Shown here: one piece after another, positions 22,522-34,191 of the stretch | How the letters are laid out: the number at the start of each line of letters is the position of its first letter | Numbering within the stretch: position 1 is the stretch's first letter | Assembly (NCBI GenBank): GCA_025529335.1 | Contig: JAMYHX010000107.1 | Span: 37,977-101,976, forward strand | Source: Rhizopus sp. PT2906 | Taxonomy: Eukaryota; Mucoromycota; Mucoromycetes; Mucorales; Rhizopodaceae | Reading direction: 5' to 3' | Length of the DNA stretch: 64,000 nucleotides | Notes under the pieces: model-generated | The model's database searches: none | What the model saw: the letters and a program-made list of their open reading frames with translations, nothing else | Told to the model about the DNA's origin: nothing | Made by a program: the position numbers and the translations under genes

Positions 22522-24068
22522 GTTATGTTATGTGAAAGAGAACGATACTTGTAAGAAAGGAAGGCAAAGTATTCATATATATATGCTAGCATAAGCATTT
22601 CTATATTTGTTTGAAACTGTCCGAACAAAAGCTTAGGGGAATAGACCTTGCATTCCTGATTGATAGTTCGGTATAATTCCACCCTTTATGGTAATTGTGC
22701 AACTTAGCCAAGCACTGCTGAGCGCTTATGCCATTGGCCTCTTTGACTCATAAATGTAATGACTTAAACACTTGTATTTATGTGTAGGGCTCAAAAATGC
22801 ACACATGACTTCTACCCTGCCTCTTTTAAATTTATAAACTACTCATACTATATGTTTGATAAATATTTACAGCCGAACAATTTTTTTTAAAAAAAAAAGG
22901 AAAAATAGAGAAGAATATGGTAACAATAATAGAGAACACTCATATTACAGTAACCGAGATTGTGAAGCATGTGACAGTTAACAACAACAACAACAACAAT
23001 AGGTAAAAAAGTGCTTCACAATAAAACTACTAAATTTGAAAACGAGCCTGTATTTTACTAAAAAAACTAGTCTCCGAATGTTTATGTGATACTCCGTTGA
23101 AGCAAGGGAAACGCTTCCGAGATAAACCTTGATGGTCGTACACGATTAGAGCTTATTTCTACAATATAGAATCGAATCATTTTTAAAAGCCAAGGTATGG
23201 TCATCAATATTCAGAAATACTAAGTATTCTCTCCATTTATTAGTGTTTACTCACAGTAACGGCTTACCCACTTTAGTTATTTCCATTACTGAGTAAAAAT
23301 CTTGATTGACAATGATGAAAAGATGTAGAAAAAAAAAGGACAGAAAATTTAGATAAGTTAAGCCTTGTTGATGAATGAATGCTTTAAAGCTTTGAAGCAA
23401 TTGCATCAAGAGACATACTTGACTTGTTTCTGCAAAACATAAAAATTTATGCACCTTTGTTACAAGTCAAAGGCATGATTTCGATGTTCAAAGGGATTTC
23501 GTCTTTGTTCTGTCTCTGCTATTATTCATGGTTCTTCTTGACTATTACCTATTCCACATACGATTATGATAGATGAGACAACAAGAGTCATAAAGAATAG
23601 CAAAGGTCCTTGACTCTCTACTGGGAAATCTGAGTTTTCAGCAGGAAAAACATCTGCAGGTCTAATAAGCTTGTACCCTTTCTGAAAAAATCCCTGTTTG
23701 GATGTTCGTCAAGCATTAAATTCAATATTGTCAAAGTTAAAGCTAAACTCTAGTGAGGCTCGTATACATTCAGCTCACTTTCTCTGGATATAAAGCTTAT
23801 TCTTCATATATTAGTCAACTATTGCAATCATAATGAACATTGACTTACATCATTCATTCAATTCTTCAATGATGAAAAAGGAAAAGAAAGCCATAAATGT
23901 CAGACATTGGTGAAGCATAAGCGTCAACTTTGCTGTAGATGTCTAAGCACTTTTACTTTAGGACACCGCTGCCAAAAAAAGTCGTCACAACGATTACAGA
24001 ATTTTTTCATTTTTTGAAAGTGCCAAAAAGTCATACTTCTTTTCTTCAACAGTTTGCCTTATTTCATA
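22522..24068. other. 1.5-kb intergenic region without a recognisable gene
   Basis: Lies between the divergent P450 and eIF4G starts. It has an (AAC)n tract near 22980, short direct repeats and AT-rich stretches. Short open frames occur (for example 23895-24017, with a CCRC...GHRC spacing) but none has a supported start or family. Confidence 0.4.
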
Positions 24069-26306
24069 ATGCAGCCAACTTATATACCACCACACGGTAG
24101 AAAATCGCCTTCTCATAACGACTCTTCAAACGCTCCTCAGCCCAACAACAGTCAGAATAACGATAAGAATTGGCAGAATAACCAATACGTACGTCAAAAC
24201 ACATGTATACCGGCTTATTTTTAATATTCTATAGTATCCTTCTTCTACATACTACGGCTCCAACTACAGCGGTCAAACATTCGTTCGTCCTCCCACTGGC
24301 AGTAAAGCGATTCCCATTATTAACCCCAACAATAGGGAAATAGTTCAACCTCCAGCCGCTTCTAAAGACCAAGAGAAGCCTTCTTCTCCTATCAAGATTG
24401 TAGACCCCACGGTAATTATCCATATACACTTTGCGTACCGCGATATCTCGAATAAATAGAATAATAAACTCTTTTTCTCTGTTTAGGATCAAGAAAAGGC
24501 AGACAATGTGGATGATAATGAAGTTGACAAACAGGAAAAAGAAGAGACTGTTGAATCCAAAGATGTACAGGAAACAGCTGCCGAAGCCAACAAGATACCT
24601 GAAAAAAAGGATGATATAGAGAGCGAAGTAACAAAAGATGCACCAGTGGAAGAGAGCACTACTCAGCAAGAAGAGCCCAAGGGAGAAACAGAATCTAAAA
24701 AAGAAGCAGAACCTAAGGATGAAACAGCTCCTAAAGAAGAAGCAGAACCTAAGGATGAATCAGAGTCTAAGAACGAGGCAACTCTTGAGCAAGCCAAAGA
24801 AAAAAGGGATGAGGAAGAGCAAGAAGAACAAAAACCAGTAGAAGAAAAGGTAGAAGTATGCAAGGGCGATCGCATTATCTACGATATTGCCTTTATGATG
24901 AAATTTAGAGATTATAAGACACTTCCAACCGACATCAACATGGTCCCATTTGAAGATATCAATACTGAACGATCCGGCAACGACCGAGGCGGACGTAGCA
25001 TGTCACGACGTCAAACATCTGAACGTGGTCGTGGACCACGCGCACCTGGCCTTGCTGGTGAAGGTATGCTTCGCAGTGGTTCCAGCCGTGGGCCTCGTCG
25101 TCAAGACAGCTCTGGACCCGGTTCTCCTATGGATCGTCAAGGCTCAAATAGAAACCGTAGCAGCCGTGGTGGTAAGTCTCGTCGTGCACCCAAGGAACCC
25201 AAAGAAGACGGTAAGGACAGCGTTCCTTCAACCCCTGTTGAGGAAGTAGCACCCTTACAGAAGAGCCAGAACCGCTGGGTGCCCAAGGTGCAATCTTCAG
25301 AAACAGCTGAAGCTAAAGAAGAAAGTGAAATGATCTCACAAGACATGATCAAACGTAAAGTCAAATCACTTCTTAATAAGCTAACCCTGGAGAAGTTCGA
25401 TTCTATTTCTAATCAAATCTGGGAATTTGCCAAACAATCAGAAAAGGAAGACGATTCTGAATCTTTAAAGACAGTGATTGACCTCATTTTCGATAAAGCA
25501 TGTGATGAACCTCCCTTTGCCAGCATGTGGGCACAACTCTGTAAAAGACTTTACGAACTTACTTCCAACAATAAGGAAATCAAGAACGTAAACATTCTTG
25601 ACAAGAACAACGAAGTCGTCTGTGGTGGTCCTTTATTCCGTAAATATCTCTTGAACCGTTGTCAAGCCGATTTTGAAAAGGGTTGGAAGCATGATCTTCC
25701 CAAGATTGATGAAAATGATCCCAATGTCATGCTCACAGACGAATACTATGCTGCTGTCAAAGCTAAGCGTCGCGGTCTTGGTCTAGTTAAATTCATTGGT
25801 GAATTATTCAAGCTTCAGATGCTCACAGATCGTGTGATGAAGGAATGCTTGCGAACTCTGTGTAGTGACCCAAAGAACCCTGAAGATGAAGAAACTGAGA
25901 CGATGTGCAAGTTGCTTATGACCATGGGCAAAGTCTTTGATACAAGCAGTCTTAATAACAAGCAATGGCTCGATGTCTATTTTGCAAGAATGAAAGAAAT
26001 GTACGAAAGCAAAACTCTAAGCTCCAGAGTTAAATTCATGATTTTGGTACGTTTGATCTATTTTGAACAGGAAACAGGTTTATTAATCTTAAATAGGATG
26101 TGATGGATCTTCGTAAGAGCAAATGGACACTGAAACGTGGTAATGAAGTTGCGCCTACCACAATCGCACAAATTCACGAAGCAGCCAAGAAAGAAAGCGA
26201 AGAAAAAGAAAAGGAAACCATGAAACGCTCTGGCAGCTCCCGTAGTCTTGGTACTCCTATATCCCGTCAAGGTTCTTCAAGAAATCTTGCTAGTCATAGT
26301 AGATAA
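24069..26306 (+). CDS. eIF4G-type translation initiation factor (MIF4G domain)
   Basis: Scaffold that links the cap-binding protein eIF4E to the helicase eIF4A and the small subunit. Exons 24069-24188, 24235-24411, 24487-26046 and 26097-26306 give 688 residues. The N-terminal third is disordered: an Asn/Gln/Pro region, then about 70 residues of tandem Glu/Lys/Pro repeats of the type EPKDE/EAEPKDES. Around residue 230, RIIYDIAFMMKFRDYKTLP fits the eIF4E-binding YxxxxL-phi site with Met at the Leu position. Arg/Ser/Gly-rich RNA-binding stretches follow, then the MIF4G helical domain (KVKSLLNKLTLEKFDSIS to KFMILDVMDLRKSKW). The C-terminal tail is Ser/Arg-rich. At 688 residues it is shorter than yeast eIF4G (about 950) and ends soon after MIF4G, as in fungal eIF4G. 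Confidence 0.9.
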
Positions 26307-26551
26307 AGGTAGCTTAATTGTAATATTTGTAATAAAAAGTAAATCAAGTCAAAACAATTGAAACTCACAATTGAATAAGAGTAAGAGAGGGGGGGGGTAG
26401 ATATTCTAACGGATACCATCGCTTACATAATTTAGGATGATGAGTATAGTCTTTATATACACAAAGGAATTGACGTAACAAGGCAACTTTAATCATTTGT
26501 GTCTGATGCATACATAATTGAATTAAAGGGTTTTTATTTAAAAAGAAAGGT

Positions 26552-28932
26552 TTATGTCTGCTTTGCTCTGAATTTTAGTAAAGGCGCCAAAATTTCTAAA
26601 GGTCCAGCCTTTTTCAGAAATTCATGCTAAAGAAAAAGGTTAAGTATTGATAAACGATAATTAAAGTGTTCTTACTTTTAATAACTCTGCAGAGTTTGCA
26701 CGAGATCGTACATCGACACAGAGACAGACGGCCAAAAACGATTTCAACTCGGTTGAGAGTCTCTCAGGGTGCCTTAGTGTGGGTGTTCCATTTGTAGCAA
26801 TTAAATAAAGAGCCTTCAATGGTTCTTCATCAAGATAAGGTGGCTCGTTTTCAATCATTTCAATAGCCATAATACCCAAAGACCAAATGTCCACCTTTGC
26901 TCCGTACTCCTTTTGCTTGACGACCTCAGGAGCCATCTGGGATGACTTGATTAATGTTTTTTTCTTTATGAAATAATGCACTTACCCAGTAAGGAGTTCC
27001 AATCATTGTAGCACGCTTTCTTTTTTGATCCGTCAGTTTTGCGCAGAATCCAAAGTCGCTGATCTTGACGTGACCCTGAGAGTTCAATAGGATGTTGTCT
27101 GATTTGATATCTCTATGAATGATGTTTTGTGAATGCAAATGGTGTAAACCATGGATAGTCTATAATAAAAAGATTAACATTTGTCTTCACTTTTTTCTAT
27201 CTTTACCTCAAGACACACGGTAGCTATCTGTTGTTCTGTCATTGTGCTGTTATTATCAATCACATCTGTCAATGCACCGCCTTCCATATATTCCATAACA
27301 ACCCATAAATCATTATTTCCGACGAGGAAAGAGTCCAGATAGTTTACGATATTGGGATGCTGTGATTCTTTCATGACAAGTATTTCATTCACAATCAACT
27401 CTTTACGTGGCTGAGTACTTAAATCCATTTGCTTTACTGCAACCTTTGTGTTGGTAGCAAGTGAGACTGCCACAAAGACTGAACCGGATGCACTATAAAA
27501 AGGTAAAGACTTGTTTTCGTAAATGTAAAAATAGTTACCCTTGACCAACTCGCTTCACTTTTTTATAGCAGTCATTGGGATCGCCCTTGGAGACAACAGA
27601 GCCTAAACACAAGGTTAGTTTAGCAAAAGCAGAAAAAAAAAAAAAGATAAACTCACGAAGTTTTTCCATGATTTGCGCTTCAGTCATCGTACTGATCCTT
27701 TGTTCAACCTTCTTTTTGGAGGATACTTGAGCAGCAGCCTTTTCTCTTTCTCTTTCTCGGAGAATACGTTCCCTCTCCCTTTCTCTTTCCATATCGATGG
27801 CATCCTTTTGGTGATGATTGTATTTATTATGGTCATTATTAGGTATCTTTTTGTCTAGGTGTAATTTAGATTCTAGCAATTGATCAAGCGGTGTATCCTG
27901 CGTCATCTTCCCGCTTGGAATAGGGATATCATTTCGATCTCTTGATGGCAACGTATAGTTATTCTAATAAAAGTCAGTTAAAGTTAGGAAAAATGAACAA
28001 AACCTTACAGAGACATTCGATTTAGGTGAGTTTTGTAATACTTGATCCTAATGAATCAATAAGTTATCGTGACACCTTGAGTCTATTCTATTTTACCTTG
28101 GATTTTTTATCACTTGACGTACTGCTCGTAGACACACTGGCATGTGGCGGAGGTGGAGCAGGTCGTGTGGGAACCATCTTGGGCGGAAGTTTGACTGTAG
28201 GTATGGGGGACTTTTCTTCCTGCATATGTTTTGCCCAATTGAGACCACTCATCCGTTCAACTGCACCCTGAAGCTCAGATGTACCATATTCTTCTTCTTC
28301 TCGTTTTGTTTGTTCTGCATAAAATTCGAGTACATCCAAGACGGCCTGGGGATTCTTGGCTGCATCCTCTGCTGTAATGGCTGAACCTTTCAAGAGTCGA
28401 GTCCATTGGTCGGGAAGACCCTATAGTGAAGTTTGTAAATGAATATATTATCTGGAACCTGAACTTACAGTAAAAGCACCCGTGATTGGATCAAAGCCGA
28501 CGTGCACCTTGTGAACAAAATTGGTTGGCCCTGAGGTACCCACTGAAGATCTCTTTTACGGAATGTTAGCTTAATTGACTGTATATTATATTTTTTCATA
28601 CATTGTAAATTTCGTCCATCCAACTGTAAAGCTCTTCATCACTTTTGCAGGCAATAAAGTATGTTTTATCCTTTGCAGTAATTTCGAAACAATAAGGTTT
28701 TAGGTCCACTCTTGTTACTGATCCAATTTCTTTTAAAAATAATAAGCCAATACACTGACCAGCCTAATAATTATGTAAGCAAGGGGAAACTAAAAAAGAC
28801 TAAAGTATATACTTCATTTCTATGAAAGGTTAAAGATTGGTCTCTAAGCACACAATATCTCTTTGACCATATCCAGGCCCTGAGTCCTTCCTCCTTTAGT
28901 GAAATATAGCCTTCTTTAATGATGTCAGGCAT
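26552..28932 (-). CDS. p21-activated protein kinase, Cla4-like (PH-CRIB-kinase)
   Basis: A Cdc42/Rac effector kinase acting in polarity, septin assembly and cytokinesis. Exons 28932-28813, 28763-28602, 28552-28469, 28420-28097, 28047-28009, 27963-27657, 27602-27539, 27492-27207, 27159-26986, 26936-26676 and 26626-26552 give 631 residues. A PH domain occupies residues 1 to about 92 ([20 protein letters not shown] ... [12 protein letters not shown]). The CRIB motif is [21 protein letters not shown] Pro/Ser linker and a striking Glu/Arg repeat ([17 protein letters not shown]) follow. The kinase domain has [34 protein letters not shown] and GTPYWMAPEVV. PH before CRIB distinguishes Cla4/Skm1 from Ste20, which lacks PH. 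Exon 5 is only 39 bases and is placed by phase. Confidence 0.92.
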
Positions 28933-29313
28933 ACTATCGAGGGCTTATACTGAAAAAAAAGGTATTAAAAGTAATAAAAGAAAAGGGGAAAAGAAAGGGA
29001 GAAAGGAACCAATAAATTAGCTTCTTGGAGCACTGTCGGTGTTCTATCATAGTGTAACATACATTTTCGCTCTAGTTCCCTTTCCTTCCCTTCTGTTACG
29101 GGAATATGTCCTCCTAACAGACATCGGCTGCACTGACTATCATAGGCTTTGCAGACAAAAAAGTGTGTTGATAAGTACTCTTAGAAGGTTCAGAGTAAAT
29201 CAGCCGAAAGTGACTGGCAGCGAAACTGCCCAGATGAGTAAGAATTAGCTGCACAGTAGTCGGAGATAGAGGCAATGTAATGAAGAGGAAATAAACGTTG
29301 AAGAATAATATAT
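28933..29313. other. CLA4-like promoter region, left flank of the composite element
   Basis: About 380 bases upstream of the kinase start. An A/G-rich stretch (28955-29010) is followed by mixed sequence. No gene is seen. It ends at the outer terminal repeat of the inverted structure. Confidence 0.4.
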
Positions 29314-29342
29314 GGACTTTAGTCTAAATTGGTACGGTTGAC
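29314..29342 (+). repeat. left outer terminal inverted repeat of the composite structure
   Basis: This 29-base motif containing TTTAGTCTAAATTGGTACGG is matched in reverse complement at 34192-34220 with one visible mismatch. It marks the 3' terminal repeat of the transposase element. Confidence 0.75.
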
Positions 29343-29453
29343 TTTTTTTATGGTACGACTTCAAACAGAAATTGGGACGAATTAATTTTTATTTTGGATG
29401 AAATACGTAAAAAAAAAAAAAAAAAAAAAAAAGATAAATTATAGTGGTAACAT

Positions 29454-30115
29454 TTACCTTAAGCCTAGTTCCTTGTTAATACACCTATTCCAGAAGGTCT
29501 CAGCATGACTAACCCAACCTTGACAATCCTCAACAGTAACTGATTGACAGGCTGCAGAAAGGCGAGATGTCAAAGTATCTGCCTTATCAAGTGGGTTCCT
29601 CTTGATATTGCTCTTTATTTTTGACCAGCACTCTTCAATCGGGTTTAAAAAAGGAGAGTAAGGGGGCATGAACAAAGGTTTATACCTTGCTGGAAAAGAA
29701 CTTCTTTGGTCAATCCAAGTGTTGTGGGCTTGTGGCTGTCAAGATACTGGATCAAAAACAGAGTATGCTGAGAGAAAAGCTTTTGTTTCGTACCTCTGTT
29801 TTTGGCTTTCGGAGCAAAACCAGGCAATACGCTACCGTTGCTATCGTTGAAATCCTTGAGCAGCCTGTAAGCACTTTGTCATGGAATGTTACAACGTACT
29901 GTCGCTTTAGGTACAGTAGTACCTTCGTCTTGCATTATCTGTATGAACATGCGCACTTGCTCGGGTGTGTACTTCTTGTACTTTTTGTTACCGTCGTCAA
30001 TAGATACAGTCTTTATGCTTTCCGTAAGTGAGTCGATCTCCATAGTTGAGTCCACTTTGGGAATTTCGGTAGGTTAATCGAAATCAATGATCTTTTCAAT
30101 GTCGCCGTATTGATA
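29454..30115 (-). pseudogene. IS630/Tc1-like transposase, internally deleted copy
   Basis: Reading leftward from about 30060, the N-terminal part begins MEIDSLTESIKTVSIDD and continues KKYKKYTPEQVRMFIQIMQD (helix-turn-helix). An in-frame TGA lies at about 29879-29881. RLLKDFNDSNGS, LFLIQYLDSHKPTTLGLTKE and VLFQQG follow. At about 29686 the sequence jumps directly to the transposase C-terminus (FMPPYSPFLNPIEECWSKIK, ending NRCINKELGLR) in another frame. The middle of the catalytic domain, including the first two acidic residues, is missing. The upstream frame (SVDDVAYQYGDIEKIIDFD) is also interrupted by a stop at about 30076. The copy cannot encode active enzyme. The deletion junction coincides with the point where similarity to the right-hand copy ends. 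Confidence 0.8.
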
Positions 30116-31153
30116 GGCCACATCATCAACTGACCTTATGATCGATTGGGAGAGTATTAGTGATGCTGAGGAAGATGATACTGATGTTGCTGCAACTAAA
30201 GCTGTGCCTACTTTTGCTGAAACTCTTGATGGAGATGAATCAGCTCTGGGAATTTAGATTTTTTTGAGAAAAAATTCCCAATTGGTGCTATTTTCATGGA
30301 CCTGGGTCCATCGCAGAACTTACGCTGTGAACAGAAAGTTGGAGCCCGAAGATTTCGGATATAGTGCTCACTCATGATGAATGGATCTACCCCTAAGGAA
30401 GTATTAAAGGTAATGTTATATATAGTAGTTTTCAATATTTTAGGAGAAAGCTATATATTAAAAGGTGTATATTGTGATATCAAGCACAGTCAATACTTAA
30501 TATATAAAAATATAAAAAAAGAAATAACCAGAATAAGCGATCAGACTAGCTGACTATAAAAGAATAATATTCTATTTTATTAAGAGTAGAAAACATGGGC
30601 ACTTTATAAGCTTTCTAACAGAGAAACCGAGTAATCAATAAGGATGTTGAATAAGTCGGTACTTGACAATAAGAACCAATTATTACAGCATCTGATTGTC
30701 TAATCTTTTTATGTGATCTTCTATAATACTTTTCTTTATCTTGGTTTATTGGACAAGATGTCAGATAGATAATTATGTAATAAGATGAATCGATAATTGA
30801 ATGTCTTAATTAATGTCTGCTAGAATATTCTTTTATTATAAATGAACTAATAATAACAAGAATACATTTAGCCGAGCATCCTTCATTGTTTATTGCAAGA
30901 CATTATATGTAATAACAGCCTGAACCAGAGCCTGTATACAACAATAGCCTTAATCATAGCCTTAATCATGGCCTAAACCATAACCTATTTCATTACAAAA
31001 TTATTTTTTTTTTGTAGACATTTAAATGTCTACAGTGATAACCAAATTAACAACATAAAAATGAGGTCTGTAACTTTATTTTAGCAAGATCAAAAGGGTA
31101 AAAATATATTCAATAAACAAAAGAAAATAAATAATATGTTGAAACTTGCTGAG
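30116..31153. other. interior of the composite structure, unassigned 1.0 kb
   Basis: A short acidic + strand frame (IDWESISDAEEDDTDVAATK..., about 30140-30255) ends at a stop. A second frame, shifted by one, follows (FFEKKFPIGAIFMDLGPSQ), which suggests a decayed gene with a frameshift. From 30440 the sequence is AT-rich, with short repeats near 30930-30990 (CC-TTAATCATAG type). No intact gene is visible. Confidence 0.4.
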
Positions 31154-31812
31154 CTAACTATGATGAAGCTGCGAATGGCATTGCCTTTTTCTATTTTTTG
31201 ATTCAGAAAATAACTGTTGCAGCTTAGGTACTGCTTTAGTTTGTAAATTTTGCTGACCAATGCATTCTTCTGTCCTGCTGGCACGTAAACAAATCTTATC
31301 GAAGACTTGCAAGACTTTTAAAACACTTGAAATCTGAGTGACCAGTTGGGGCAATTTTTGCAAACTGTCTGGAACCTTGATTTCAGCAAGTTGAAGGAGC
31401 ACATGTGCATCAGTAGCAGGCAGGGACAATAGATAAAACTTGATATCTCGGCCAATTGTTTGAATGCCCAGGCCGCCTCCCAACTGAGTATTTACAGAAT
31501 TCTTGCAATTTTGTACAAATCTTTGCATATTAAGTAGTGATTTTGAATTTGTGTGGCAGGTTTTACTTCTCCATAGCCACGGTTGACGTTCCACTTCCCA
31601 CCACATGATTCGGTTATGCATATATCTGGCCGATCCCTTGATAAATCAGACTTTGCTTTGGACTCCAAAGTTGTCTCATTTGTCCATCGAAGGTAGATAC
31701 CGTTGTCCGGGTCATCAAAGAGAGCGGAGAGAAATGGGTCAAGGAAGCATGTGCATAACTCGAACTCATTTATATTTTCTTCCATTGGCATTGGGGACAG
31801 TTTAATAATCAA
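31154..31812 (-). pseudogene. PD-(D/E)XK-like C-terminal region of a lineage-specific gene family, frameshifted
   Basis: Two overlapping frames on the minus strand form one protein region. Frame one (31812 to about 31495) contains RWTNETTLESKAKSDLSRDR, then PDICI and GYGEVKPA. Frame two (from about 31530 to 31154) continues KNSVNTQLGGGLGIQTIGRD, IKFYLLSLPATDAHVLLQLA and IKVPDSLQKLP, ending NRKRQCHSQLHHS. The arrangement PD ... E-V-K is that of the PD-(D/E)XK nuclease fold. I associate the downstream blocks (G.QIVGR..FYLL.LPA, KIPD.L..LP, NRKR.CH) with an uncharacterised family expanded in Mucorales; that is memory of the pattern, not a search. A one-base shift around 31500-31530 separates the frames, so it is probably a pseudogene. 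Confidence 0.6.
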
Positions 31813-32622
31813 GGCACTAATTGCTTTGGCAAACTTGTGCTGACACGACCGAGAATTCTTTTGATTGTAAACTCGATTTTCGCGGCAGAATAATTTAAGC
31901 TATGACTTTCTCTTTCCTTTAGTTGAAATGATATACTTATTAGTTGTGGTTGCTCATGTTGTGCAGGTGAAGCTCCGGTGATTTTGGAAGTAGTTGTAGA
32001 ATTTCTGGATGGGGCTCATCTGGCACATGGGTGGAAATGACAAACACAAGTAAAGAAATTCTAGACATGGCACTTGCGGTGCATTGGGCGAGTCGCGACG
32101 GTGAACAGAAATTAGGGTTGAATGTCACGGCAGAGCCAGTGTCTAGGATTCTTTATTGTTCATGCGTGTCATTTGAAATTCTGAAAACTATTACTTTTAT
32201 GGTTTAGGTTATCTGCCCTGAAAAGAGTTTATCAATCAGTGTTACAAACAAAATAAGTTTAAATCAATTAAGATATTCCTGATATGCTCAAGTCGATTAC
32301 GGACCCCTTCCAACAAAAGAAATTGAACTAGTTGGCGCAGCAGATGGATCAAGGTAGAATGCCTTATGTTGTTCGCGACTCCTTCTTGTAAAAGCAATTG
32401 TATTAATAATACTTGACTTCTTTTGATAACTTTGATAGCTTGTATATGGTATAAAAAGGATTAGAAATTCAATAAAGAGAACAACACATTGGAACGCGTT
32501 TTTAAATAAGAAAACTTTCGAGTTTTCTAACTGAACAGCTTATCGAAATACTTCATTTGAAGTTAATCGATACTTACACCCGCAAGTGCTTCATTTTATA
32601 AGAACCACCACACAATATAGCG

Positions 32623-33482
32623 TCAGTGCTCATGATCTGACAGAGGCAGAGACTTCAATCTAGCTTCAGCTTGCTCTCTATTGATATTCCTTGATAACAA
32701 ATCATCGACAACAGTCAAAATGCTTGCGACAGTAGTTATCGGCATTGGTTGCTGTTTAATGTCGTATAAACTTTCTACATGACCTATTGTATCATTCCAA
32801 TCTTCTTGTCTGAAGAATGGTTTTACTTCTTCAGGATAGCGATTTGCTGATAAGAGCAAAACTGACATTGAGGCCAGTGCAAGGTGCAAATTATCTTCAA
32901 GAGAAAACTTCCACGTATGCTCTTTTAATGATAGCTGCATTCGATGAATAGCATTGGATACGTCGAAGTTGTTGACAAGAAAATGCTCATCATGTGGTGG
33001 ATCGAATGAAATATCATCGTGGATCACTATTTCATTATACGATCTCTTTGGCTTACTTCTTGAAAACTTTCTTCATGCTGTGACTCGAGTGTATTAATGG
33101 AATCTTGGTTTTGATCAAGTCTGTCGATAGAAGAGCTTTCAGATGAATCGCTTCCATTCTGTTGTTGTTGAAAAGGAAGGTATTCTTTGTGGACAGTTTG
33201 AAAATGTTGATTAAGATCACTCAGATTTTGGAAGTGGGAAACACAACATGGGCAAGCATGGTGTTTTTTAAAGTTTTTGTGCTTTGAAAAACCACGTAAG
33301 AAACAAAATGATTCACTGTTGTAACGACGAATTGTTTGAATGCGAATGAGGAATGTAAAGCTATGAAGTTTCTTTAGATGTTCCCGTAAATTTTGAGGTG
33401 TGGCGTAATGCTTAGTGCATTCCTTATGGTAGAAGCAACGATGAATTAGTAGTACGACTTCCAGTTTTGGCATGTGATCCAA
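32623..33482 (-). pseudogene. C2H2 zinc-finger-like N-terminal region of the same broken gene
   Basis: Two minus-strand frames lie end to end. The first (33482-33027) has two Cys/His clusters: CFYHKECTKHYATPQNLREH with a following H, and HACPCCVSHFQNLSDLNQH with a following H. These are C2H2 or C2HC finger-like. A Gln/Ser linker follows. The second (33027-32623) begins IHDDISFDPPHDEHFLVNNF and is helical to its stop at 32623. A potential 31-base intron at the join does not keep phase, so I treat the junction as a frameshift or unresolved intron. Together with 31154-31812 this would make a finger plus PD-(D/E)XK protein, but about 800 bases between them hold no matching frame. It lies wholly inside the inverted transposase copies. 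Confidence 0.5.
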
Positions 33483-33591
33483 TGAATTAGATGGAGGTAT
33501 GATTTTACTAATTTTTATTTTGTAAAAAAAAAAGATATTGAAAATAGTATATGCATCTTAGTTTTAAACTCACTCATTTTTGTAATGTTTT

Positions 33592-34080
33592 AGGTCCTTT
33601 AACGAAAGCAGATGCACAAAAGCTAGAACAAGAGTATTCTAACTCTGTTACTAAAAAAAAAGAAAAGCAAAAAACCTTGAAAAGAAACAATCATTAAAAA
33701 AGGGCACCATAGCTTATCATATTGTGAAGTTCATGGAAGTAGTAATGGATACTCTTGATAGGCACGACAAAAAAAGATTTTTCATAGTAATGGATAATTG
33801 TAGAATTCACCACTCTGCATTTGTTGTTGACTCTATCAACAGGAGAGGGTATAAACCTTTGTTCATGCCCCCTTACTCTCCTTTTTTAAACCCGATTGAA
33901 GAGTGCTGGTCAAAAATAAAGAGCAATATCAAGAGGAACCCACTTGATAAGGCAGATACTTTGACATCTCGCCTTTCTGCAGCCTGTCAATCAGTTACTG
34001 TTGAGGATTGTCAAGGTTGGGTTAGTCATGCTGAGACCTTCTGGAATAGGTGTATTAACAAGGAACTAGGCTTAAGGTAA
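33592..34080 (+). pseudogene. IS630/Tc1-like transposase, 5'-truncated copy (right end)
   Basis: Bases 33592-33660 encode GPLTKADAQKLEQEYSNSV, then a 9-A run shifts the frame. From about 33690 to the stop at 34078-34080 the frame reads KKGTIAYHIVKFMEVVMDTL, KRFFIVMDNCRIHH (second catalytic Asp), RGYKPLFMPPYSPFLNPIEE (catalytic Glu) and the NKELGLR terminus. The N-terminal DNA-binding domain and the first catalytic Asp are missing. ATTTTTGTAATGTTTTAG just upstream of 33592 looks like an intron acceptor whose upstream exon is gone. Unlike the left copy it retains the DNCRIH region, so it came from a less deleted parent. Confidence 0.8.
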
Positions 34081-34191
34081 ATGTTACCACTATAATTTAT
34101 CTTTTTTTTTTTTTTTTTTTTTTTTACGTATTTCATCCAAAATAAAAATTAATTCGTCCCAATTTCTGTTTGAAGTCGTACCATAAAAAAA

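Noticed and set aside
23895..24017. Short frame with CCRC...GHRC spacing resembling a gag zinc knuckle, just upstream of eIF4G
   Set aside because: No in-frame ATG, spacing is not the standard CX2CX4HX4C, and no other gag-like sequence is nearby. Probably chance.
31605..31805. + strand frame opposite the PD-(D/E)XK-like region
   Set aside because: Antisense shadow; the family blocks are on the minus strand.
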